Source: JBEINZ01 sp040377825 (GTDB taxonomy: Bacteria > Pseudomonadota > Alphaproteobacteria > Rhizobiales > Ancalomicrobiaceae). From it: a DNA stretch of 29,820 nt. Positions within the stretch are counted from its first letter, which is position 1. Each line of letters begins with the position of its first letter. Under the pieces are notes generated by a model, which was not told where the DNA came from, ran no database searches, and saw only the letters and a program-made list of their open reading frames with translations. Position numbers and translations under genes: made by a program. Location of the stretch: NCBI GenBank assembly GCA_040377825.1, contig JBEINZ010000010.1:1-29820 (forward strand). Reading direction: 5' to 3'. This document shows positions 23,439 through 29,820 of this stretch, piece by piece.

Positions 23439-24767
23439 TTAACATCGTGCGGCGGCGTCGATCCGAGCCATCTCGGTCTTGAAGCTTTGCGCGATCTGGA
23501 GCGCGTCGGCCACCGCCTTGGCCGGCTCGATCGACAGGACCGCGCGGTCGCGCATGAGAAACCGTCCGTCGACCATCACGTCGGTCACGTCTCCGGGCGT
23601 CGCCGCGAAGACAAGCGCGGCATGGATATCGTAGATCGGCTGTAGGCGCGGCGCCGAGAGATCGACCAGGATCAGGTCCGCGCGCTTGCCGACCTCGATC
23701 GACCCGATCCGATCGTCGAGCCCGAGCACGCGCGCGCCCTCGATCGTCGCCATGCGGATCACCTCGCGGGCCGGCAGCGGCTTGCGGCTGCGGCCGAGCA
23801 GCTTCTGGAACATGCTGGCCGGCGCGAACTGGGCGAAGAGATCCAACGTGTTGCCGCTCATCGGTCCGTCGGAGGCAAGCCCCACGGGGATGCCTGCGGC
23901 GCACATGGCCTCGACCGGCGCGATCCCTCGCCCGCCCTTGCCGTTGGAACGCGCATTATGCGCAACCGTTATTCCCGCCGCCGCCATCCGCTCTATTTCG
24001 CTGGGATCGACATTCAGGCAATGCGCGGCGATCAGCCCGCGCCGCGCGAGGCCTGCCTTTTCCAAAACGCCGAGCGGGCGCAGGCCGTGCATGCGTTCGG
24101 CCCAATCGAGTTCGCTATCCATCTCGGCCAAATGGATCTGTACGGGAACATCCGGATGAGCCTCCGCATAGCGGGCGACGCGGGCCATGACCGGGATATC
24201 CGTCGAATAGGGCGCATGGGGCGCGATCGACGGGACGATGCGCGGATGCCCGGAGAATTCCGACACCAAGTCGTCGACCAATGCGAACCCTTCGTCGAAG
24301 TCAAGGTGATCGGGCGGCGAAAAATCCGCGAGCGTCTGCCCGACGAGGCCGCGTAGACCCGCCTTATCCAAGACCCTGCCGACTTCGGCCTCGAAATAGT
24401 ACATATCGGCGGCGGTGGTCACGCCGCCCTGGATCAGCTCGACAGCCGCGAGCGCCGTGCCCACGCGGACCATCTCGGGGGTGACGAAGCGCCGCTCGAG
24501 CGGCAGGATATAGCGATAGAGCCGCTCCTCGACATCCTCGCCGAGCCCGCGAAACAGAGTCATCGCAAGATGGGCATGCGTGTTGACCATGCCGGGCATG
24601 AGCAACCGGCCGCGACCATCAATGTGCTCCGCTCCATCGATGACCGGCGCTCGGCCGAAGCCGACCGCGCGGATCGCGTTGCCTTCCACGACAACATGCC
24701 CGCGCTCAATCACCGACATCGTCGGATCGCAGACCAGCACCACGACGTTGTCGATCACCAAGGCCAA
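23439..24767 (-). CDS. ATZ/TRZ-family aminohydrolase (adenosine/SAH deaminase-like)
   Basis: A 442-residue cytosolic amidohydrolase that removes amino or chloro groups from heterocycles. Ligands are visible: NTHAHLAMTLFRG (His64, His66), QIHLAEMDSE (His212, Glu215), AHCLN (His249) and LASDGP (Asp300). This pattern fits the SAH/5'-methylthioadenosine deaminase and s-triazine hydrolase group. It starts 7 bp after the ABC ATPase stop on the same strand, so it is the last gene of the importer operon. Its substrate is therefore probably what the transporter brings in. An aminopurine nucleoside or similar heterocycle is my best guess. Confidence 0.88.
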   Translation of the reverse strand: MALVIDNVVVLVCDPTMSVIERGHVVVEGNAIRAVGFGRAPVIDGAEHIDGRGRLLMPGMVNTHAHLAMTLFRGLGEDVEERLYRYILPLERRFVTPEMVRVGTALAAVELIQGGVTTAADMYYFEAEVGRVLDKAGLRGLVGQTLADFSPPDHLDFDEGFALVDDLVSEFSGHPRIVPSIAPHAPYSTDIPVMARVARYAEAHPDVPVQIHLAEMDSELDWAERMHGLRPLGVLEKAGLARRGLIAAHCLNVDPSEIERMAAAGITVAHNARSNGKGGRGIAPVEAMCAAGIPVGLASDGPMSGNTLDLFAQFAPASMFQKLLGRSRKPLPAREVIRMATIEGARVLGLDDRIGSIEVGKRADLILVDLSAPRLQPIYDIHAALVFAATPGDVTDVMVDGRFLMRDRAVLSIEPAKAVADALQIAQSFKTEMARIDAAARC

Positions 24768-24774
24768 GGCTGGG

Positions 24775-25833
24775 TCACTCCTGCTTCAGGATCGCGCATT
24801 GCTCAGGCACGGGCACCAATGTGGCCTTTGTCCCAGGCTCCAGCGGCGCGGCGAGCGCTCCGTTCGCAACGAGCGCGCCGACCGGGCTTTTGCATTGATA
24901 TTGATAGGCGCGGCCGAGATAGGTGCGCAGCCCGAGTTCGGCGGGAAAGCCCGAGGCAGCCGGATCGGTCGAGACCCGCAGTCCGTCCGCGCGGGTTGCG
25001 AGCATGAAGGCGTCTGGAATGTCGCCGAAGTCATTCTGATCGAGTTTAAGCTCGACACCGCCGGCTTGCGTGGTGACGAACGCCCCCTCGCGCGCCGCGA
25101 CCCGCATCGCGATCAGATTTTCAAAGCCCACGAAGCGCGCGACGAACGCGCTCGCTGGGCGCTGGTAAAGCAGCTCCGGCGTATCGAACTGCATGATCCG
25201 CCCGGCACTCATGATCGCCACGCGATCGGAGATTGAGAAGGCCTCCTCTTGATCATGCGTGACATAGACCGAGGTCGTTTCGTTGGCGCGCTGGAGCTGC
25301 CGGATTTCCAAGCGCATATCGATCCTGAGCTTGGCATCGAGGTTCGAGAGCGGCTCGTCGAACATCAAAAGCGGCGGCTCGATCACCAGGGCGCGGGCGA
25401 GCGCGACGCGCTGCTTTTGACCACCCGAAAGCGCCGACGGCAGGCGATCGGCGAAAGCTGACAATTCGACCCGCTCCAGCATCGCCGCGGCGCGCCGATC
25501 CCGTTCGCCCGCCGCGAGGCCGCGCTGCTTCAGGCCGAAGGCGACGTTTTCCAGAACCGAAAGGTGCGGAAAGAGCGCGTAATTCTGGAAGACGAGGCCG
25601 ATATCGCGCTTGTGCGCGGCAAGTCGCGTGAGGTCTTTCCCGCCAAGCCGGATGGTGCCCGCGGTCGGCTGCAGGAACCCGGCGATCAACCGCAATGTCG
25701 TCGTCTTGCCGCAGCCGCTCGCACCGAGCAACGAGACGAGTTCGCCCGCCGGCACCAAGAGCGATAAATCCTCCAGGACCATGGTCGATCCGTAATGCGC
25801 GGTCAGTCGGTCGAGGATCAGGGGTTGGGTCAT
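24775..25833 (-). CDS. PotA-like ABC transporter ATPase
   Basis: A 352-residue ATPase of the spermidine/putrescine (MOI) class. Walker A GASGCGKT is at 37-44, Q-loop FQNYALFPH at 82-90, signature LSGGQKQRVALARAL at 135-149 and Walker B LLMFDEP at 155-161. A C-terminal TOBE domain (about 270-350) follows, as in PotA and FbpC. It is part of the binding protein, permease, permease, ATPase, aminohydrolase operon. The class imports polyamines, but also thiamine, iron and various amino compounds, so the class name does not fix the ligand. Confidence 0.9.
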   Translation of the reverse strand: MTQPLILDRLTAHYGSTMVLEDLSLLVPAGELVSLLGASGCGKTTTLRLIAGFLQPTAGTIRLGGKDLTRLAAHKRDIGLVFQNYALFPHLSVLENVAFGLKQRGLAAGERDRRAAAMLERVELSAFADRLPSALSGGQKQRVALARALVIEPPLLMFDEPLSNLDAKLRIDMRLEIRQLQRANETTSVYVTHDQEEAFSISDRVAIMSAGRIMQFDTPELLYQRPASAFVARFVGFENLIAMRVAAREGAFVTTQAGGVELKLDQNDFGDIPDAFMLATRADGLRVSTDPAASGFPAELGLRTYLGRAYQYQCKSPVGALVANGALAAPLEPGTKATLVPVPEQCAILKQE

Positions 25834-25848
25834 GAGGTCACGTCGCGA

Positions 25849-25889
25849 GAGGCGGGGTCATTTGGAAGGAGGCCGGGTCACTTGGCAAG
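25849..25889 (-). repeat. 20/21-bp imperfect tandem duplication across a stop codon
   Basis: On the plus strand, 25869-25889 (GAGGCCGGGTCACTTGGCAAG) is directly preceded by 25849-25868 (GAGGCGGGGTCATTTGGAAG), about 85% identical. The first copy holds the last codons and TGA of the second permease gene. Confidence 0.6.
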
Positions 25890-26666
25890 GAAGGTGAGGC
25901 CGAGCGTGCGCTCCACGACCACCATCACAACGACGGTCAAGAGCATCAGCAACACGGACACAGAGGCGATCGTCGGATCGAAGAACTGCTCGACATGGGC
26001 GAGAATCTGGATCGGCAGCGTGGAGATGCCGGGTCCGGTCAGGAAGAGCGAGGTCGAAACATCGTTAACCGACGTGATGAAGGCCAAGATGAAAGCCGCC
26101 ATCACGCCCGAGCGGACATTCGGCAGCACAATGGTGAAGAAGGTCTTGGCGGGCGCCGAGCCGAGACTAATGGCGGCTTCCGCGATGGAAAAATCGAACG
26201 AGGCGAGGCTCGCGCTGATCACGCGGACGGCGTAAGGCAGCACAATCAGCGTATGGCCGACGAGCAGCGTCGGAAAGATCGGCCAACCCGCGCCGACCGC
26301 GACCGATTTCAGCAACGAGAATCCAAGCACGATTTCCGGCACGAGGATCGGCAGGACGAACAGCGTCGAAAGCCAGGTCGGGAGCGCGATGCGATGCCGG
26401 TTCAGCGCATAGGCGGCGGGGATCCCGATCAGCAGCGCCAATGCGGTGGAGAAAAAGGCGATCTGGAGGCTGGTCAGGATCGTCGCGCGAAAGGCGCTGA
26501 TTTCGAAGATGTTGACAAACCAGCGAAGCGTCAGGCCTTGCGGGGGAAAGGTCAGGTAGGTCGTGTCGCTCAGCGCGGACCCCAGGATGATCACAAGCGG
26601 AATCGTTAAAAACAGATAGACGCCGACGGTTACGGCAACCAGGGCGGGGTGAACGCGCGCTCTCAT
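25878..26666 (-). CDS. PotC-like ABC transporter permease
   Basis: A 262-residue inner-membrane permease with six predicted helices. The EAA coupling motif AEAAISLGSAPAKTFFTIVL (residues about 158-177) is typical of PotC. I start at the ATG at 26666, whose A is shared with the preceding permease's TGA (TGATG), a coupled junction. The same frame stays open for 270 further codons upstream, but there it is only the shadow of the first permease. The C-terminus LGLTFLAK lies inside the tandem duplication at 25849-25889. Confidence 0.9.
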   Translation of the reverse strand: MRARVHPALVAVTVGVYLFLTIPLVIILGSALSDTTYLTFPPQGLTLRWFVNIFEISAFRATILTSLQIAFFSTALALLIGIPAAYALNRHRIALPTWLSTLFVLPILVPEIVLGFSLLKSVAVGAGWPIFPTLLVGHTLIVLPYAVRVISASLASFDFSIAEAAISLGSAPAKTFFTIVLPNVRSGVMAAFILAFITSVNDVSTSLFLTGPGISTLPIQILAHVEQFFDPTIASVSVLLMLLTVVVMVVVERTLGLTFLAK

Positions 26667-27493
26667 CAGGTGGCCATCGGATTGAGGCGACGGGCGATCC
26701 GGCTCATGACAAGCACGACGGCGACGGTAACGACGACCATGATCGCCGCGATCGTCGAGGCGCCGACCCAATCGAAGGCGACCATGGCGCGCTGATACAT
26801 CAATGTACCCATCACCATCTGCCGCTCGCCGCCAAGGAGCTGCGGCGTCGCGTAGGCCGTGAACGAACCGGTGAAAACAAGCACGGCGCCGACGATGAGG
26901 CCGGGCACCGCAAGCGGCAGAATGATCTGTCGGAACGTAGCTGCCGGGGACGCGCCGAGCGAGGCGGCGGCTTGAACAACATCCTCGGGGATGCCTTCGA
27001 GCACGCCGACCAGCGTCAGGATCATCAGCGGCGTGAACAGATAGACCATGGCAACGATCACCGAGCCCTGCGTATAGAGCATGGTCAGCGGCTGATCGAT
27101 CAGGCCGAGGCCGCGCAAGGCATCGTTCAAAATTCCGTTCTTGCCGAGGATGATGAGCCACGCGAAGGAGCGCACCACGACACCGGTTAAAAGCGGAAAG
27201 ACCGCCGCGATGATGAGCAGGCTTTTCCAGCCGCGCGGCGCCCTGGCCACGACGGTGGCCGCCAGAAAGCCGAGCACGAGCGAGATGACGGTCGTGGCGA
27301 GGGCGATTTCCATCGTCCGCCACAAAACCGCCCGACGAAACCCGCTGGCGAAAAAGGCCTGATAGGGCGCGAATGGCCCCGCGCCCTCGGTGAATGTGGT
27401 GGCGATTGTCGCCGCGACCGGCACGATTAGGAACACCAGCACCAACGCCGTTGCGGGCGCGGCGAGGACCCAACCGGCATGACGCTTCAGCAT
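26666..27493 (-). CDS. PotB-like ABC transporter permease
   Basis: A 275-residue inner-membrane permease. An N-terminal helix (HAGWVLAAPATALVLVFLIV, 4-23) is followed by a short periplasmic loop and five more helices. The EAA loop is EDVVQAAASLGASPAATF then RQIILPLAVPG. I chose the ATG at 27493, with GAGGG seven bases upstream, over a GTG at 27535 that would overlap the binding-protein stop. It pairs with the PotC-like protein as a heterodimeric channel. Confidence 0.9.
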   Translation of the reverse strand: MLKRHAGWVLAAPATALVLVFLIVPVAATIATTFTEGAGPFAPYQAFFASGFRRAVLWRTMEIALATTVISLVLGFLAATVVARAPRGWKSLLIIAAVFPLLTGVVVRSFAWLIILGKNGILNDALRGLGLIDQPLTMLYTQGSVIVAMVYLFTPLMILTLVGVLEGIPEDVVQAAASLGASPAATFRQIILPLAVPGLIVGAVLVFTGSFTAYATPQLLGGERQMVMGTLMYQRAMVAFDWVGASTIAAIMVVVTVAVVLVMSRIARRLNPMAT

Positions 27494-27531
27494 GGTCGAC
27501 CCTCGCGGTCCGGACTTAACTGGCAAGGGCC

Positions 27532-28593
27532 TCACATGCCAAAGACTTCGTTCCAGCGCTCGATCCAGGCGCCCTTCACGGCATTGAGCTTGTCGTAATC
27601 AATCCGCTTGAGGCCGGCGATCATTTCGGTGCCGTAGGTCCATTGCTTGGCTTGATCCGGGTTCAGTTTCACCGCCGTGGCCACCGGGGCGTCGACGCCG
27701 TTTTCGGCAAGCGTCTGCTGGATCGCCGGATCGAGCACAAAATTGATGAACTGATGGGCGAGCTCGACATTCGCCGCGCCCTTCGGGATATTGATCGTGT
27801 TCAAGGTGGCGATGGCGTCCGGCAGCGCGGCCCATTCGGCGGTCGGCACGGCTTTTTGGATCTGCGCGAGCGTGAAGTCCTGGGCAATCGAGGCCACGAT
27901 TTCACCGGTTGAAAACAGGTTTACCAGCTCGGAGCCGGTATTGTAGTTCTTGACGACGTTCGGCTTGATCTCGGTGATCGCCTTGAACGCCGCGTCGGCA
28001 TTGGCATAGGGGTCGACCCCGGCCTTCGCGCCCGCGAGCAGGACGACCATCGGACCGGCGGTCGTGGTGATGCCGGGCAGCGAGAGCTTGCCCTTGAACT
28101 CCGGCTTCCAGAGGTCGTTCCAGGCCGTGATCGGCGCCGAAACCTTGGCGCGGTCATAGATGATGCCGACCCGGCCGATCGTATAGGCCGGGCCGAAGGC
28201 GCCCTGCGGTGCCCGCGCGATCTCATGGGCGCCCGCCAGATTGGGCACCTTGACGCGATCGACAGGCTGAAAAAGCCCGTCCTTGATGCCGATCTGCGAG
28301 AAACTATCCGTGAAATAGGCCACATCGACCCCGGCGCCGCCCCGGATCTTGATTTTGTTGAGCCGATCCGCGTTGTTGCCCGTCTCGAACACGATCTCGC
28401 AGCCGCACTTGGCCTTGAACGGCTCGATGATGAATTTATTGAGCTTGTCGCCGTTGAAGCCCCACCAGGAGATGGTCAGCGTCTTGGACTGCGCGAGGGC
28501 TTGAGGCGCGGCAAGCGTGGCCGCCGGGAGAACCATCAGCGCAAGAGCAATCGCCTTCACCGCGGTGCTCGTGGATCTTGAAACCGTCGTCAT
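27532..28593 (-). CDS. PotD-like ABC transporter substrate-binding protein
   Basis: A 353-residue periplasmic binding protein of the spermidine/iron/thiamine (SBP class 1/8) group. A Sec signal peptide covers residues 1-34, with a probable cut after QALA. The mature start TLTISWWGFNGDKLNKFIIE fits PotD-like proteins. Cys63 and Cys65 (KCGCE) could form a disulfide. The acidic pocket residues usual for polyamine binding are not clearly recognisable, so the ligand may not be a polyamine. It is first in the five-gene operon, with a 316-bp upstream gap. Confidence 0.9.
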   Translation of the reverse strand: MTTVSRSTSTAVKAIALALMVLPAATLAAPQALAQSKTLTISWWGFNGDKLNKFIIEPFKAKCGCEIVFETGNNADRLNKIKIRGGAGVDVAYFTDSFSQIGIKDGLFQPVDRVKVPNLAGAHEIARAPQGAFGPAYTIGRVGIIYDRAKVSAPITAWNDLWKPEFKGKLSLPGITTTAGPMVVLLAGAKAGVDPYANADAAFKAITEIKPNVVKNYNTGSELVNLFSTGEIVASIAQDFTLAQIQKAVPTAEWAALPDAIATLNTINIPKGAANVELAHQFINFVLDPAIQQTLAENGVDAPVATAVKLNPDQAKQWTYGTEMIAGLKRIDYDKLNAVKGAWIERWNEVFGM

Positions 28594-28909
28594 TGTCTTG
28601 CCCCGCCTCTTGGTTCGCGTGGTGTCCGTTCAGCCGACGCCGCCCGCCATTCGCCGGTCCGCGCTAACACCATGATAGGCAAGCGCGAACGCGGCAGGAA
28701 GCACGGATTTCGAACAATCGGTCTCGGGAAACATCAAGATCGAGGCTAAAATTACCTGTTGACACGCGATAATTGCGCGGCGAACCAAGCCTAGCCTTAC
28801 TTTTAGTCATTCAGATCAAAATTCCATCGATCATGACTGTTTGGCACCGAGATTAATGACGTCGCCGTCAGGCAAACGAAATCAGCCTCGGCATCCGCAA
28901 CCGTCACCG
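28594..28909. other. 316-bp region between the importer operon and vapC
   Basis: No gene is visible. It should contain the importer promoter, but I could not pick out convincing -35/-10 boxes on the minus strand. The first copy of the 62-bp repeat begins at 28876. A TGGCAC at 28842-28847 lacks a matching -12 element. Confidence 0.5.
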
Positions 28910-28937
28910 TCACACGGGCCCGAGCAAATTCCCGCGC
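28876..28937. repeat. 62-bp diverged direct repeat, copy 1
   Basis: About 82% identical to 29738-29799 (51 of 62 by eye). Shared blocks include CGGCATCCGCAA, CACACGG and GCAAATTCCCGCGC. Weaker similarity continues about 30 bp to the left (GGCAC..CGCCGT). The copy covers the last nine codons and stop of vapC and continues downstream of it. Confidence 0.7.
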
Positions 28938-29353
28938 ATGGGGTTGACGAAACGGATCCCGGCGAAATCTCTTTCATTAACCGTCACCAACACACAATCG
29001 TTCGCGGCAGCCACGGCTGCGATGATCATGTCGAGGCTGCTGCGCGGTCGTCCCGCCGCCTTGCCTTCCGCCATCAGTCGCGCCCAGGTAAGGGCCGCCT
29101 TCTCGTCAAACGACAGAATGCGCCCTGCGAAGAGTGCCTGCGGTCCTTCCGGGCTGGCGAACCACGCGTCGAGCATTTCGCGGTTCTTGCCACGAGGCTT
29201 CTCTAAAATGCCGCGACGTATTTCTCCTAATGTAAGCGAGGCAATGAATAAGTTGTCGTCACGTTGCGAGGCCCACCAAGCCAGCAGCGATTCCGATGGC
29301 TTCGGCTTAACGATATTGCTGATGATATTCGTGTCGAGAAGATAGCGCGTCAC
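28910..29353 (-). CDS. vapC: VapC-family PIN ribonuclease toxin
   Basis: A 147-residue PIN-domain RNase, toxin of a type II pair. The acidic site is complete: YLLDTN (Asp7), TLGEIRRG (Glu44), SLDMIIAA (Asp108) and VNERDF (Asp129). Its start overlaps the antitoxin stop by 4 bp, the normal VapBC layout. Its last residues (RGNLLGPV) lie in the first copy of the 62-bp repeat. Unlike the vapC at 9299, this one looks functional. Confidence 0.92.
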   Translation of the reverse strand: MTRYLLDTNIISNIVKPKPSESLLAWWASQRDDNLFIASLTLGEIRRGILEKPRGKNREMLDAWFASPEGPQALFAGRILSFDEKAALTWARLMAEGKAAGRPRSSLDMIIAAVAAANDCVLVTVNERDFAGIRFVNPMRGNLLGPV

Positions 29354-29652
29354 AACTCGACTTTACGCCCCTCGTCACGCGGACGCTCGAAGTCCAGCCC
29401 AGCCCCCACCAAAGGTGAGCGACGCAAGGCTTGAAGAATGCCACTGGTCTTCGGCGGCTCACCCATGACGATTCGCTGGACCATGGCCCGCGCCTCCGTC
29501 GCCTCCGGGCCATCATCGGCCAAACAGCGGGCCAGCGCGCGGATGAGGTCTCTATCGGTATCGAGCGCCTGAATCTCGAACCGGGCGATGCCGCGCTGCG
29601 TCAGCCGGCTACGATAGCTCTTGATCGCCCTCTTCTGTGCCGCGGAGCTCAT
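29350..29652 (-). CDS. vapB: antitoxin of the VapBC pair
   Basis: A 100-residue antitoxin identified mainly by position and coupling to vapC. The region KSYRSRLTQRGIARFEIQAL then DRDLIRALARCLADD (about 11-46) resembles a ribbon-helix-helix unit: one strand followed by a helix. The C-terminal tail SPLVGAGLDFERPRDEGRKV is probably the toxin-binding arm. GGAGGG lies five bases before the ATG. A strong promoter and a GATATA/TATATC inverted repeat lie directly upstream, as expected for autorepression. Confidence 0.85.
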   Translation of the reverse strand: MSSAAQKRAIKSYRSRLTQRGIARFEIQALDTDRDLIRALARCLADDGPEATEARAMVQRIVMGEPPKTSGILQALRRSPLVGAGLDFERPRDEGRKVEL

Positions 29653-29665
29653 CAGGACCCTCCAT

Positions 29666-29706
29666 GATATAACCCGCTATATATCCGCTTGTTGTCGAGC
29701 TGACAA
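29666..29706 (-). promoter_or_regulatory. vapBC promoter with overlapping operators
   Basis: TTGTCA (29706-29701), exactly 17 bp, then TATATA (29683-29678) is a near-consensus sigma-70 promoter, with a predicted start around 29671. GATATA (29666-29671) and TATATC (29680-29685) form a perfect inverted repeat over the -10 and start. TTGTC-GAGCT-GACAA (29692-29706) is a second one over the -35. Confidence 0.7.
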
Positions 29707-29737
29707 TCGAAGGCACGGAAGACAGCGCCGTTGGACT

Positions 29738-29799
29738 ACGAAATAAGCCCCGGCATCCGCAAACTTCGCCCGCACACGGATCGGTGCAAATTCCCGCGC
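29738..29799. repeat. 62-bp diverged direct repeat, copy 2
   Basis: Partner of 28876-28937, in the same orientation, lying just upstream of the vapBC promoter. The two copies therefore bracket the module. The bases beyond 29799 no longer match copy 1, and no gene is readable before the window ends. Confidence 0.7.
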
Positions 29800-29820
29800 T
29801 CACAACAGCAGGCCAAGCCG

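Noticed and set aside
25878..27473. 531-codon open frame as a single fused permease
   Set aside because: Its first half is an arginine- and histidine-rich shadow of the PotB-like gene in another frame; only the part from 26666 is protein-like.
28842..28860. second sigma-54 promoter at TGGCAC
   Set aside because: The -12 element is missing: TTAA stands where TTGC is required.
28876..29799. CRISPR array
   Set aside because: There are only two copies, diverged and about 860 bp apart with genes between.

Overview
The window reads as chromosome from a GC-rich alphaproteobacterium, most likely Hyphomicrobiales (Rhizobiales). This rests on gene style, on the metX-metW and hisC-tyrC neighbourhoods, on a cyanase of the rhizobial type and on a GAGCATTTCC-type intergenic palindrome. 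No genus can be named from sequence alone. There is no CRISPR array, rRNA or recognisable insertion sequence.

Layout. (1) 1-7361, core metabolism: the 3' end of a DMT exporter, a DUF985 cupin, gloB, an orphan methyltransferase, metX-metW (methionine) and hisC-tyrC (histidine and tyrosine). A small conserved unknown follows. (2) 7672-10320, a tRNA-Thr(CGT) and then a degraded accessory stretch: an MFS transporter with a one-base frameshift and an AbrB-type antitoxin gene whose partner vapC has two in-frame stops and no start codon. (3) 10321-18400, a nitrogen/sulfur cluster. Reading leftward these are osmC, an acyl-CoA-dehydrogenase-like flavoprotein, a tandem rhodanese and a GST-kappa/HCCA-isomerase-like protein. 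Next comes a near-perfect sigma-54 promoter, then a NrtA/CmpA-type substrate-binding protein, permease, ATPase and cyanase. A divergent TetR regulator with two matching AGAC..GTCT operators sits at the head of the cluster. (4) 18441-19066, a frameshifted phosphoribosyltransferase. (5) 19302-28593, a purine and amide scavenging region: an M20 amidohydrolase, a nucleoside hydrolase, an atypical adenine deaminase, and a five-gene leftward operon (PotD/B/C/A-like importer plus an ATZ/TRZ-family aminohydrolase). (6) 28910-29652, an intact vapBC pair with a good promoter, framed by two copies of a diverged 62-bp repeat.

How the genes work together. Region 3 looks like uptake of cyanate (or a related small N/C anion) under nitrogen control and its hydrolysis to ammonia and CO2. 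It is joined to a TetR-controlled module of sulfur-transfer, thiol and flavin enzymes, so cyanide, thiocyanate or an organosulfur/organonitrogen compound may be the upstream substrate. In region 5 the importer and deaminase are co-transcribed, and nucleoside hydrolase and adenine deaminase adjoin them. This suggests a nitrogen-scavenging route for purine-like compounds, although the importer family is usually annotated as polyamine-specific.

The most notable oddities are the cyanase, where the residue aligned with catalytic Glu99 is Val; the sigma-54 promoter; the paired TetR operators; and three disrupted genes in 30 kb, which could be real decay or sequencing errors.
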